NCBI RefSeq assembly: GCF_017744045.1
Contig: NZ_JAGHRD010000010.1
DNA length: 64,000 nucleotides
From: Pelagimonas sp017744045
Lineage (GTDB): Bacteria; Pseudomonadota; Alphaproteobacteria; Rhodobacterales; Rhodobacteraceae
Direction: 5' to 3' (one strand)
The position numbers and the translations under genes were made by a program. Positions within the stretch are counted from its first letter, which is position 1. The number at the start of each line of letters is the position of its first letter. The notes under the pieces are model-generated. The model searched no databases and was not told where the DNA came from. It saw only the letters and a program-made list of their open reading frames with translations. Positions 51,358 to 59,753 of this stretch are shown piece after piece.

Positions 51358-52176
51358 TCAAGCGTGTTCCGACGCTTTCATTTCTGCTATCCGCTCAAGG
51401 GCCTCTTCCCTTGTGTTGCGAATGTTAGGACGAAACTCCTGACTGGTCGCGCGTTGGCGGATCTCGTCTTCGGTTTCGCTGCCCGGGGCAAAGCGGACGG
51501 TGCCCAGCGAGTGGGCCTTGTTCAAGGTTTTGCCCCGATGGGCGAATTGCACCCAGGCACCGGGTTCAATTTTGCAGTCCTCGTAATTGATCAGAAAGTA
51601 CCACTTGTCCTGACCCGACTGGGCGATCTTGTCACGGATTTGGTCATAAAGATCGTTCGCATCGCGACCATGATACAGCGTGAGGTGGCTCAGATCGGCC
51701 TCCATAATGCCGGTGCTTGGGTCAAAGCTGATCCTATCAGACAAAGCATCCGCGCTGTGATTGGGGGTGTTTTCCGCCCCTTCGCTGCGTCGCGACGGCA
51801 GTTTGCGGATCCTTTCAATCGCGTCCTCGCGATTGTTGAACAGGTTGGGATCAAAATTTTCGGTCTGCGCAGCGGCGGAAATACGGGCCGCGGTTTCCTC
51901 GGAGGCATCAAAGCGCACGGTGCCCATACTATGAGCAAGGTTCAATGCCTTGCCACGTTTGGCATAGGCGGGCCAGGCGCTTTGGTCGACCTGAAGCCCG
52001 TGCAAGTTCACCAAAAAGAACCAATGCTTGTGCCCGCTTTGGGCGATGCAGTCTTCGATACAGTCATAGGCCGCATTGACGCTCCGACTGTCCGGGAAAT
52101 GAAAGCCGTAAAAATTGACCTCCATCGCCTGAAGGTCGTCATGGAACCGCACTCGGTCCTTGAATTCCTGGGTCAT
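51358..52176 (-). CDS. Protein with an internal domain duplication
   Basis: 272 residues made of two homologous units, about 8-123 and 148-263. Both contain IAQSG-x2-(H/K)W-(F/Y)FL, then AKRGKALNLAHSMGTVRF or AHRGKTLNKAHSLGTVRF, and end with REDAIERI or REEALERI. No signal peptide or membrane segment. The unit resembles a STAS- or SpoIIAA-like alpha/beta domain, but I do not recognise the family. Faces the opposite strand between livF and the second CoA ligase. Confidence 0.78.
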   Translation of the reverse strand: MTQEFKDRVRFHDDLQAMEVNFYGFHFPDSRSVNAAYDCIEDCIAQSGHKHWFFLVNLHGLQVDQSAWPAYAKRGKALNLAHSMGTVRFDASEETAARISAAAQTENFDPNLFNNREDAIERIRKLPSRRSEGAENTPNHSADALSDRISFDPSTGIMEADLSHLTLYHGRDANDLYDQIRDKIAQSGQDKWYFLINYEDCKIEPGAWVQFAHRGKTLNKAHSLGTVRFAPGSETEDEIRQRATSQEFRPNIRNTREEALERIAEMKASEHA

Positions 52177-52277
52177 GCCACGCTCTCCTCTAACGCGCGT
52201 GGCGGCCAGTCTAATACACAGAAGTTAGCAAGACCTTTTTCCTTAAAACCCAATCAAAGTGACAGACGGAGGGTAGC

Positions 52278-53450
52278 ATGAGCACCTATTTCGACGCTTT
52301 AGAAACCCGCAGCCAGGATGCGCGCGAGGCCGCCCAGCTTGAAGGTCTGAATGCTCAACTGGCGCGCAATGAGATGAGCCCGATCAGCAGTCTGTCGGAT
52401 CTGGCCAAACTGCCGGTGTTGCGGAAATCAGACCTGGTGGCACGCCAGGCGGAAAACCCGCCTTTTGGTGGCATTCCGGTATCCAACCTTGCCCATGTGT
52501 TCCAAAGCCCGGGTCCGATCTATGAACCCGGTGGGGTTAGCCATGATTGGTGGCGCATGGGGCGTTTCCTGCATGCGGTGGGCATTGGCCAGGGGGATAT
52601 TGTCCAGAACTGCTTTGGCTATCATCTGACCCCTGCAGGGATGATTTTCGAAAATGGCGCGCGCGCGGTTGGGGCGGCTGTTTTGCCCGCCGGGATCGGG
52701 CAAACCGAATTGCAGGCGCGCGCGGCCCATGATGTGGGGGTGACGGCCTATGCCGGGACGCCGGATTACCTCAAGATCATTCTTGAGAAAGCCGACGCGC
52801 TTGGTCTGACGCTGAATATCACCCGTGCCGCGGTTGGCGGTGGCGCTCTCTTCCCATCCCTAAGGCAGTATTATGCAGATCGTGGCATTTCCTGCCTGCA
52901 ATGTTACGCCACCGCCGATCTTGGCAATATCGCCTATGAAAGCCCTGCGATGGAGGGGATGATCGTTGATGAAAACGTCATCGTCGAAATCGTCACCCCC
53001 GGCACCGGCGATCCTGTCGCTCCGGGTGAGGTGGGCGAGGTGATCGTGACCACCCTGAACCCGGATTACCCGCTGATCCGTTTTGCCACTGGCGATCTGT
53101 CGGCCGTGATGGACGGGGTAAGCCCCTGCGGCCGCACCAATATGCGCATCAAGGGCTGGATGGGCCGCGCCGATCAAACCACCAAGATCAAAGGCATGTT
53201 TGTGCGCCCGGAACAAGTGGCACAGTTGGTTGCCAAACATGACGAAATCGCCCGCGCCCGTGTCGTCGCCTCTCGTGAAGGGGAAATGGACGTCATGACC
53301 GTTCGAATCGAAGCCTCAGGCGGCGATGCCTCGGCCTATGAACGTTCGGTTTCCGAGCTGCTCAAGCTCAAGGGCAAGGTTGAACTGGTCGAAATCGGCG
53401 GATTGCCGCGCGATGGGCTGGTGATCGAGGACGCGCGCAGCTACGACTGA
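52278..53450 (+). CDS. Phenylacetate-CoA-ligase-type AMP-forming ligase
   Basis: 390 residues, shorter than classical PaaK (about 430). The fold blocks are present: SPGPIYEPGG replaces the usual SSGTTG-type phosphate loop, then AYAGTPDYLKIILEKA, CYATADLGNIAYE, GEVGEVIVTTLNPDYPLIRFATGDLS, MKVRGWxGRADQTTKIKGMFV-type hinge (RIKGWMGRADQTTKIKGMFV). The phosphate-binding loop is noncanonical, which may mean altered or lost adenylation. Good GGAGGG site before ATG 52278. It completes the importer locus. Confidence 0.83.
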   Translation: MSTYFDALETRSQDAREAAQLEGLNAQLARNEMSPISSLSDLAKLPVLRKSDLVARQAENPPFGGIPVSNLAHVFQSPGPIYEPGGVSHDWWRMGRFLHAVGIGQGDIVQNCFGYHLTPAGMIFENGARAVGAAVLPAGIGQTELQARAAHDVGVTAYAGTPDYLKIILEKADALGLTLNITRAAVGGGALFPSLRQYYADRGISCLQCYATADLGNIAYESPAMEGMIVDENVIVEIVTPGTGDPVAPGEVGEVIVTTLNPDYPLIRFATGDLSAVMDGVSPCGRTNMRIKGWMGRADQTTKIKGMFVRPEQVAQLVAKHDEIARARVVASREGEMDVMTVRIEASGGDASAYERSVSELLKLKGKVELVEIGGLPRDGLVIEDARSYD

Positions 53451-53506
53451 CTTTCCCCCTTGTTCCAAGCCTGCGCCTAGCTAGGCTTGGGACAGGAGGA
53501 TTGGTC

Positions 53507-55165
53507 ATGCGTGTTTCTGTACTAGCTCTACTTTCTGTCCTGATGGCCGGATCAGCCCATGCTGCGGGTGATGCTCTGGTGATTGGCAACAGCCAATATG
53601 ACGCCATCCAGACCCTGTTTGGCGCAGATCGCATGGATGTCGCCGCCGAGGCCCTGCGCGCCAAGGGCTTGGATGTTACCGAGCTGCAGGATGCCTCATC
53701 GGATGAAATGCGTCTTGGGCTGGGTGATTTTCTCAAAACACTGGAAACAGATGACAGCCCCGTGGTGATCCTGCTGGCCGGGGCCTTTGTGCATGGGTTT
53801 GGCGGGGCCTATCTTTTGCCAGTCGGCGAGGATGAGGGCGCGGCAACCTCCGAGGTTCTGACCCGTGGCTTTCCCCTCAACGCTGCCCTGAGCATTTTGC
53901 AGAACTATCCCGGTCGCGGTTTCCTTGTTCTGGGGGAAACCCCAGTGGAACACGAGCTTGGGGCCTATTTGGCACCGGGGGCAGGGCGGTTGGACCTGCC
54001 GTCTGGCGTGACCGTCATTCGAGGCGCGGCCAAGGATGTGGTTGGCTTTGCTTCCGAAGAATTGACCAAGCCTGACAGCGCAATAATCGTTGCGGCCAAT
54101 GAATATGGTCTGACGGTCGAAGGATACGCGCCCCGCGACCTGACCCTGCTCTATAGCGAAGAGGTGGTCGCGCCGGTTGCGCCACCTGAGCCAACAGTTG
54201 ATCCAGACGCGGATGTGGCCGCTTGGCAGACCGCCCAAAGGCTGGACAGTGCGGCAGGCTATCAGGCCTATCTCGACAGTTTTGGCGACGGGGCTTTTGC
54301 CTCTGCCGCGAAACAACGGCTCAAGGCAATTGCCACGGAACCTTATTACAAACAGCGCCGCGCCGAAGAGGCGCTGGGGCTGACTCGGGATGCGCGCCGC
54401 AAAATCCAACGTGACCTCACCATTCTCGGGTTTGATCCGCGCGGCATTGACGGGATCTTTGGCCCCGGATCACGCAAGGCGATTGTACGCTGGCAAGAGT
54501 CGATTGGCGATGTGCCCTCGACCTATCTGACCCAACCGGAAATCGATCGCCTGTCCGCCGCCGCCGCCAAACGCGCCGAAGAGCTTGAGGAAGAGGCCCG
54601 CAAACGTCAGGCCTTGGTGGAAAAGGCCGACAATGCTCTTTGGGCCGCGACCACCTCGCAGGGCAGCGAAGGGGCTTTGCGCAATTACCTGAACCAATAC
54701 CCGGATGGTCTGCATGCCGATGAGGCACGTAGTCTCTTGCGCGCGATTGAAAAACAACGCGGAGACGCGGCAGCGGCGGCGGATCAACGGGCCTGGAACC
54801 TTGCGCGCGAGACCGACACCGTGGCCTCGCTGCGCGCCTATCTGCGCGCCCGGCCCGAGGGGGCCTTTGCCGGTGAAGCCAAAGCGCGGATCGCAGAATT
54901 GCAGCGCGCTGCCGAGTTCGAAAAGGATCGCCAGGCGGCCCTGTCCGAGGAACAGGCCCTGTCCCTGAACCCGGTCGCCCGACAGTTGGCCGAGGCGCGG
55001 CTGGCCAAACTGGGCATGAAACCCGGCAAGGTCGACGGCCGCTTTGACAAACAAACCCGCGCCGCAATCCGCCGCTATCAAAAGGCGCATGGGCTGCGGG
55101 TCTCCGGCTTTCTGGACGAACAGACAGTGGTGCAACTGCTGGCGGGGAGCTTGCTGGGGCGGTAA
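53507..55165 (+). CDS. Caspase-like domain protein with two peptidoglycan-binding domains
   Basis: About 552 residues. Signal peptide MRVSVLALLSVLMAGSAHA; caspase/metacaspase-like domain (about 20-220) beginning GDALVIGNSQYDAIQTLFGADRMD; a helical middle; a peptidoglycan-binding-like domain (about 305-360; RKIQRDLTILGFDPRGIDGIFGPGSRKAI); coiled coil; second such domain at the C-terminus (LAKLGMKPGKVDGRFDKQTRAAIRRYQ). The catalytic cysteine is absent: the strand that should end in DxCR reads FLVLGETP. Probably a pseudo-enzyme acting in the periplasm. ATG 53507 follows AGGAGG. Confidence 0.8.
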   Translation: MRVSVLALLSVLMAGSAHAAGDALVIGNSQYDAIQTLFGADRMDVAAEALRAKGLDVTELQDASSDEMRLGLGDFLKTLETDDSPVVILLAGAFVHGFGGAYLLPVGEDEGAATSEVLTRGFPLNAALSILQNYPGRGFLVLGETPVEHELGAYLAPGAGRLDLPSGVTVIRGAAKDVVGFASEELTKPDSAIIVAANEYGLTVEGYAPRDLTLLYSEEVVAPVAPPEPTVDPDADVAAWQTAQRLDSAAGYQAYLDSFGDGAFASAAKQRLKAIATEPYYKQRRAEEALGLTRDARRKIQRDLTILGFDPRGIDGIFGPGSRKAIVRWQESIGDVPSTYLTQPEIDRLSAAAAKRAEELEEEARKRQALVEKADNALWAATTSQGSEGALRNYLNQYPDGLHADEARSLLRAIEKQRGDAAAAADQRAWNLARETDTVASLRAYLRARPEGAFAGEAKARIAELQRAAEFEKDRQAALSEEQALSLNPVARQLAEARLAKLGMKPGKVDGRFDKQTRAAIRRYQKAHGLRVSGFLDEQTVVQLLAGSLLGR

Positions 55166-55308
55166 TGGGACGGTGCAGACAAGCGGTTATTTTCGCTGGT
55201 GTCGACGAAGCAGTCACAAAGGGGTTTGATCGTTAAACATTGGGACAAGGGGCCACTCTGAGCCCAAAGCAGCAAGAAATAGTCTGTTCGAGAACAGCGC
55301 CAGAAGCA

Positions 55309-55659
55309 CTAACTTCCAAATTTCTTTCGGCGCAGCGAGCAGATTAAAAACTGCTCAAACATACCCTCGAAATCGAAAATAGCATAGAGCGAATTTTCGT
55401 CATACTCACGGAGCATTGGATATTCGTGCGATCCGGCATCCTCGATTGGGATACCGCTGAAATGCGCGGTTGCTGTTTGAAAGAGAAATACTCTCAAGCC
55501 ATCCTTTTCACTCATTTTTACTAAAACCAGAGTTTCCATTGATGGGATAAGAAGGTCCCAATCCGCGTAACCTAAATCGAAGTAAACCTGACCGACCTCA
55601 AGGTCATCTGCAGTAACTGGTTCGCAGTCTTCGCTTACTTCTCGCGATGCAAAGAGCAA
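55309..55659 (-). CDS. Acidic protein of unknown function
   Basis: 116 residues starting at TTG with a strong AAGGAGG nine bases before it. Acidic, no signal peptide, no motif I recognise (ends FEQFLICSLRRKKFGS). Codon use and the flanking sequence are clearly AT-richer than the rest of the window, so it is probably acquired. It could be an antitoxin or immunity-type protein, but there is no partner gene. Confidence 0.65.
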   Translation of the reverse strand: MLFASREVSEDCEPVTADDLEVGQVYFDLGYADWDLLIPSMETLVLVKMSEKDGLRVFLFQTATAHFSGIPIEDAGSHEYPMLREYDENSLYAIFDFEGMFEQFLICSLRRKKFGS

Positions 55660-55810
55660 TGAGGAAACCTCCTTGAGAGTGTCAAAAAACTCGACACCAG
55701 TCTATGACTAGCATCTCTACTCTCTAGATATTTCCACGACTAAAGATGGGTGCAAAGTCAGCTTTGTCCTGAAAGCCGCCCCAAAAGGCCAACTATCTAA
55801 CACAAAAAGA

Positions 55811-55838
55811 AAAACCGCAGACCGAAGTCTGCGGTTTT
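55811..55838. terminator. Rho-independent terminator after rpmJ
   Basis: 12-bp stem AAAACCGCAGAC / GTCTGCGGTTTT with loop CGAA and flanking A/T runs, 40 bases beyond the rpmJ stop. It can end transcripts from either side. Confidence 0.93.
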
Positions 55839-55878
55839 TATCACTGTCCCGAATTGGGATGTCCGTCAAGCTCGGGGC

Positions 55879-56004
55879 TTAGCCCTGGCGAGCTTTGAAG
55901 CGGCGCTGCGTCTTGTTGATGACGTATACGCGGCCCTTACGGCGCACAACGCGGCAGTCGCGGTGGCGCTTTTTGAGCGAACGGAGCGAGTTTGCGACCT
56001 TCAT
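55879..56004 (-). CDS. rpmJ: 50S ribosomal protein L36
   Basis: 41 residues, MKVANSLRSLKKRHRDCRVVRRKGRVYVINKTQRRFKARQG. This is the longer L36 form without the CXXC zinc ligands (only one cysteine), as found in many Alphaproteobacteria. ATG 56004 chosen; an in-frame start at 56091 would fuse in the tRNA region. Followed by a strong terminator. Confidence 0.95.
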   Translation of the reverse strand: MKVANSLRSLKKRHRDCRVVRRKGRVYVINKTQRRFKARQG

Positions 56005-56090
56005 GATGGTCTCTCCTCTATCGCGGCGCGCGAGCGCCTGGTTGCCTTGACCCCGGCTATCCGTCATGGACTGCGCGGGAATGAATTCCA

Positions 56091-56165
56091 TGGTGGGCGA
56101 TACTGGGATCGAACCAGTGACCCCTTCGATGTCAACGAAGTGCTCTACCGCTGAGCTAACCGCCC
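56091..56165 (-). tRNA. tRNA-Val(GAC)
   Basis: Full cloverleaf on the minus strand: acceptor GGGCGGT / ATCGCCC with CCA encoded, D-arm GCTC...GAGC, anticodon stem CTTCG / CGAAG with loop reading GAC, T-arm ACTGG-TTCGATC-CCAGT. Lies upstream of rpmJ on the same strand. Confidence 0.97.
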
Positions 56166-56312
56166 CTATGGCCTGCGCCTTTTCCTAGCCCCGAAATAAA
56201 ACGGGGCGCGGATCACCGCGCCGGTTCGCGCTCTATAAAAGGAGTCGGAACGGGGATCAAGAGCGTTGATAGAGGTTTTTTTCTGGTTATGATCCAAGAC
56301 AAAGGAGCGCGG

Positions 56313-57173
56313 ATGCCCAGCACGTCGTATCACTTGCATTTGCCGGATGAGTTTACATCCTGCGTTGTATTTGCCTCGCCCCATAGCGGGCGCGATTATC
56401 CGTGGTCTTTCCTGCGCGGAACGATTCTGGATGAACATACCATACGCTCCTCGGAAGATGCCTTTGTAGACAGGCTGTTTGACTGTGCGCCGCAATTCGG
56501 TGCGGCGTTTTTGCGCGCCGGGGCCCCGCGGGCCTATGTGGATTTAAACCGTGCCTGTGATGAGCTGGACCCGGCGCTGATCGACGGCGTGCGCAAGGTA
56601 GGGAACAATCCGCGCATTGCTTCGGGCCTTGGGGTTGTGCCGCGTGTCGTGGCCAATGGGCGCGCCATTTATCGCGGCAAATTGCCCAGATCCGAGGCGG
56701 ATAAGCGAATCACTCGGATCTGGCGGCCCTATCACGACAAGTTGGGTGAGCTTTTGGTGCAGTCGCGCGCGCAGTTTGGCACCAGCATCTTGATCGACTG
56801 CCACTCCATGCCACATGAGGCCGTGCGCCAAAGCGGCAAAAAGAGTGATCTGCCACAGATCGTGATCGGTGATCGGTTCGGGGCTTCGGCCAGTTCCGAG
56901 ATTGTTGAGCGGGTCGAGGCGGCTTTTGCCCAGGCCGGTTTGCGCGTGGTGCGCAATGCGCCCTTCGCCGGGGCCTTTATCACTCAGCACTACGGCCGCC
57001 CCTCGCAGAACCAGCACGCTATCCAGATCGAGATTGATCGCTCGATCTATATGGATGAGAAAACAGTACGCCCGAATGGCAATTTCCACCCTTTCCGCAA
57101 ATTGTTGCGTGGTGTGGTAGCTGACTTGGCCGCAATAGGCCCGCAACAACAGGAACAATTGGCGGCGGAATAG
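56313..57173 (+). CDS. N-formylglutamate amidohydrolase
   Basis: 286 residues; blocks typical of the family: VVFASPHSGRDYP, SSEDAFVDRLFD, RAYVDLNRACDELD, GRAIYRGKL, LIDCHSMPH (a metal ligand), EIDRSIYMDE. Hydrolyses N-formyl-L-glutamate, as at the end of one histidine degradation route; other histidine genes are absent here, so the role is open. ATG 56313 follows AAGGAG. Its stop abuts the stop of lpxK with no intergenic base. Confidence 0.9.
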   Translation: MPSTSYHLHLPDEFTSCVVFASPHSGRDYPWSFLRGTILDEHTIRSSEDAFVDRLFDCAPQFGAAFLRAGAPRAYVDLNRACDELDPALIDGVRKVGNNPRIASGLGVVPRVVANGRAIYRGKLPRSEADKRITRIWRPYHDKLGELLVQSRAQFGTSILIDCHSMPHEAVRQSGKKSDLPQIVIGDRFGASASSEIVERVEAAFAQAGLRVVRNAPFAGAFITQHYGRPSQNQHAIQIEIDRSIYMDEKTVRPNGNFHPFRKLLRGVVADLAAIGPQQQEQLAAE

Positions 57174-58166
57174 TCAGCCAAGTAGACGATCCAAAGCGGC
57201 ATCCAGCGCGCTGGTATCTGCGATTTGCAACCTGACCGGAACCACTAGAACCTTGGGTCGAAACTCGGGCGGCAGGCGCACTGCGTCTTTTTCCGTGGTC
57301 ACCAATTGTGCGCCCAGTATGCGCGCTTCGGTCTCAAGCCGTGACAGCAGCGAAGAGGAAAAACTTTGGTGATCTGCCAAAGCTTCGGCGCGTTTGATAT
57401 CGGCCCCGAGGCCGCCCAGGGTGGCAAAGAATTTCTCAGGATGGCCGATACCGGCAAAGGCCAGGGCGGGCAGGTCTTGCCAATCCATGCCGGTTTGCAA
57501 CGGTTCCAGCTTGCCGGTCAGGTGCGGCACGGTCAGAGCGTCCCCCCAGGTCTCGGCAAAGCGTGTCTGAGCGGCGTCCGGCCCGATGGACAGAACAAAA
57601 TCCGCGCGCTTCAGCCCCTCAGCCACAGGTTCGCGCAAGGGACCGGCGGGCAGACAACGCCCATTGGCAAAGCCCACAACCGCGTCCACCGTGACAATGG
57701 TCAGGTCCTTTTGCACGCTTGGGTTTTGCATACCATCATCCAGCAGGATGATCTCGGCACCGGCCTCTTGCGCGGCGCGCACCCCGGCAGCGCGATCCTT
57801 GGCGACCCAGGTGCGGGTAAAGGCGGCAATCAGCAAGGGCTCGTCGCCGGTTTGATCTGCCCTGTGTTGACGGGGATCGACTTCAACCGGACCGCCCAGA
57901 CTGCCACCATAGCCGCGCGACACAACATGTACGGTCAACCCGCGTGCCATCAGGTGTTGGGCAAGCGCGATGGTCGTTGGCGTCTTGCCTGTACCCCCGG
58001 CATTGATATTGCCGATGCAAATCACCGGGACATCAGCCGTGACATCGGGTGCACGCGCCACCCGCCGCGCCGTGGCACGCGCCGTCAAAGCTGCCAAAGG
58101 GGCCAGCAGGCGCGCGCGCAGGGCTGGTTTGTCCGGGGATGTCAGCCAGAAACGGGGCGGGCGCAT
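57174..58166 (-). CDS. lpxK: Tetraacyldisaccharide 4'-kinase
   Basis: Adds the 4'-phosphate to the lipid A disaccharide at the inner face of the inner membrane. 330 residues; MRPPRFWLTSPDKPALRARLLAPLAALTA includes a membrane-contact helix; P-loop-like GNINAGGTGKTPT; LLDDGMQNPSVQKDL; VTTEKDAVRLP. ATG overlaps the waaA stop (ATGA), so both lipid A genes are coupled. Confidence 0.94.
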   Translation of the reverse strand: MRPPRFWLTSPDKPALRARLLAPLAALTARATARRVARAPDVTADVPVICIGNINAGGTGKTPTTIALAQHLMARGLTVHVVSRGYGGSLGGPVEVDPRQHRADQTGDEPLLIAAFTRTWVAKDRAAGVRAAQEAGAEIILLDDGMQNPSVQKDLTIVTVDAVVGFANGRCLPAGPLREPVAEGLKRADFVLSIGPDAAQTRFAETWGDALTVPHLTGKLEPLQTGMDWQDLPALAFAGIGHPEKFFATLGGLGADIKRAEALADHQSFSSSLLSRLETEARILGAQLVTTEKDAVRLPPEFRPKVLVVPVRLQIADTSALDAALDRLLG

Positions 58167-59368
58167 CAGGGCTCTCCTTCTTTGTCGAGCTCTGCGCATA
58201 TCTCGGACAGCACCGCATCGACAAGGGCCGCGCCCGAGGAAACCAGATCCCAGCCCGCATGGGCCATGACAGCGGCCTGATCCGGTGCCACCAGATGCGA
58301 GACCGCCGCCGCCAGACTGTCAGCGTCGCGCACGATCCGTGCTGCTCCGGCTTCGACCAGACGCGAATAGGCATCCACATGCTGCCCAACATTTGGCCCA
58401 TAAAGGATCGCCGCGCCCAAAGCCGCCGCCAGAAACGGGTCTTGTCCGCCATGCCCGGCTGTCAGTGAGCCGCCAAGGAAAACCAAAGGGGCAAGCCGAT
58501 ACCACAGGCCCAACTCGTCGGGCGTTTCTGTGATCAGCACTTGCGTCAACTCATCCGGCGTTTCGCCCAAATCCCAATTGCAAATCCGCATTTGCAGCTC
58601 ATCGGCCTCGGCCTTCATGCGCGGATAGTCGTCTTCGCTGGCCGGGACCATGATCAGCAACAGGCGATGGGCCAGGCGGGTGGCCATGCGATGGGCGCGC
58701 AAAATGTCTCCGGCCTCGTCCGATTGCAGGTTTGCCGCCAGCCAGACCGGGCGACCGGACAGGATCTGCGCCAGCTCTTCGTGCGTTTGATCATCGCAAG
58801 GGGGTGGGGGATCATTGTCGATCAACGGCCCCTTTTTGCGCAACAGCTCGCGATCAACTCCCAGCCTGCGCAGCCTGCGATTGGCCGAGGCATCCACCGT
58901 GTAAAAACTGTCAAACAGGGTCAGCGTGGCGGGGCCGGGGTCTGGCATCCAGCGCGGAGCAGGGGTTTGCCACAGCTTGTCGCGTGCATCCAAGGCAATC
59001 AGATAGGCCCCTTGTTTCTTAAGCTCATCCAGCAGAGCAGGGCGCAGGCTGCGCCCGGTCCACAAGACGATGTCAGGGCTCAGGCCGCTGGCGAATTGCG
59101 CGCATTCTGCTACGGTTTCCGCGGGCAAGCTTATGTAGGTCAGATCAGGGCGCGCCGGTATTTTGCCAGAGGCAAAGACGCTGATTTCGGGTCGCATGCC
59201 CAAAAGCCGGGCGCATAGGCTGCCCAAAGCCCGGCCTTGTTCGTGCTCTTCGGCATAGGCCCAGATTACCGGACCAGCGGGGCGCTCCGGCAACGAAATG
59301 GGTTTTGCAAAAGCGCTACCGCGCGCATAGGCCAAATAGGCCGCAAGCGATAACGCGCGGCGCGACAT
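58166..59368 (-). CDS. waaA: 3-deoxy-D-manno-octulosonic acid (Kdo) transferase
   Basis: Attaches Kdo to lipid A precursor. 400 residues; a GT-B glycosyltransferase with short N-terminal hydrophobic helix, GPVIWAYAEEHEQGRALGSLC, the WLAANLQSDEAGDILRAH interdomain region, and FLGGSLTAGHGGQDPFLAAALGAAILYGPNVGQH near the donor site. Compared with the usual WASSTHPGE, the region reads WLAANLQSDEAG, and WASVGE is replaced; family is still clear. Operon: DUF4170-waaA-lpxK. Confidence 0.88.
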   Translation of the reverse strand: MSRRALSLAAYLAYARGSAFAKPISLPERPAGPVIWAYAEEHEQGRALGSLCARLLGMRPEISVFASGKIPARPDLTYISLPAETVAECAQFASGLSPDIVLWTGRSLRPALLDELKKQGAYLIALDARDKLWQTPAPRWMPDPGPATLTLFDSFYTVDASANRRLRRLGVDRELLRKKGPLIDNDPPPPCDDQTHEELAQILSGRPVWLAANLQSDEAGDILRAHRMATRLAHRLLLIMVPASEDDYPRMKAEADELQMRICNWDLGETPDELTQVLITETPDELGLWYRLAPLVFLGGSLTAGHGGQDPFLAAALGAAILYGPNVGQHVDAYSRLVEAGAARIVRDADSLAAAVSHLVAPDQAAVMAHAGWDLVSSGAALVDAVLSEICAELDKEGEP

Positions 59369-59372
59369 GGGC

Positions 59373-59612
59373 TTAGCCGAGCTCCTCGGTGCTTGAGGCG
59401 GATTGTTCTTCGTCGCGCAACCGGTGCAGGTGGGCGATGAAATAGCGCATATGGGCGTTATCGACCGTGCGCTGAGCGGCAGCTTTCCAGGCGTTAAAGG
59501 CCGCTTCGTAATTGGGGAAGATCCCGACAATGTCGATTTCGTCGATATTGCGGAACACGGTGGTGGACGGGTCGGTCAATTCGCCGCCAAAGACAAGATG
59601 AAGCCGTTGCAT
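59373..59612 (-). CDS. DUF4170 family protein
   Basis: 79 residues, MQRLHLVFGGELTDPSTTVFRNIDEIDIVGIFPNYEAAFNAWKAAAQ..., the DUF4170 signature; small cytoplasmic protein with no known role. Almost always linked to waaA and lpxK in Alphaproteobacteria, so probably assists lipid A assembly. Four bases before waaA. Confidence 0.9.
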   Translation of the reverse strand: MQRLHLVFGGELTDPSTTVFRNIDEIDIVGIFPNYEAAFNAWKAAAQRTVDNAHMRYFIAHLHRLRDEEQSASSTEELG

Positions 59613-59753
59613 GGAGCCTCTTTCAATTGGGTATCAGGGCCTTGAAGTCCCCGGCCCATTCGGGTGAGCAGGCCGGGTTTTGCGCTTGCAGCAAGCCTAG
59701 TCATGTTCGGGGTGGGGTCAAGCGGGGTGAGACACCGGGTCTCAACCCAACTG

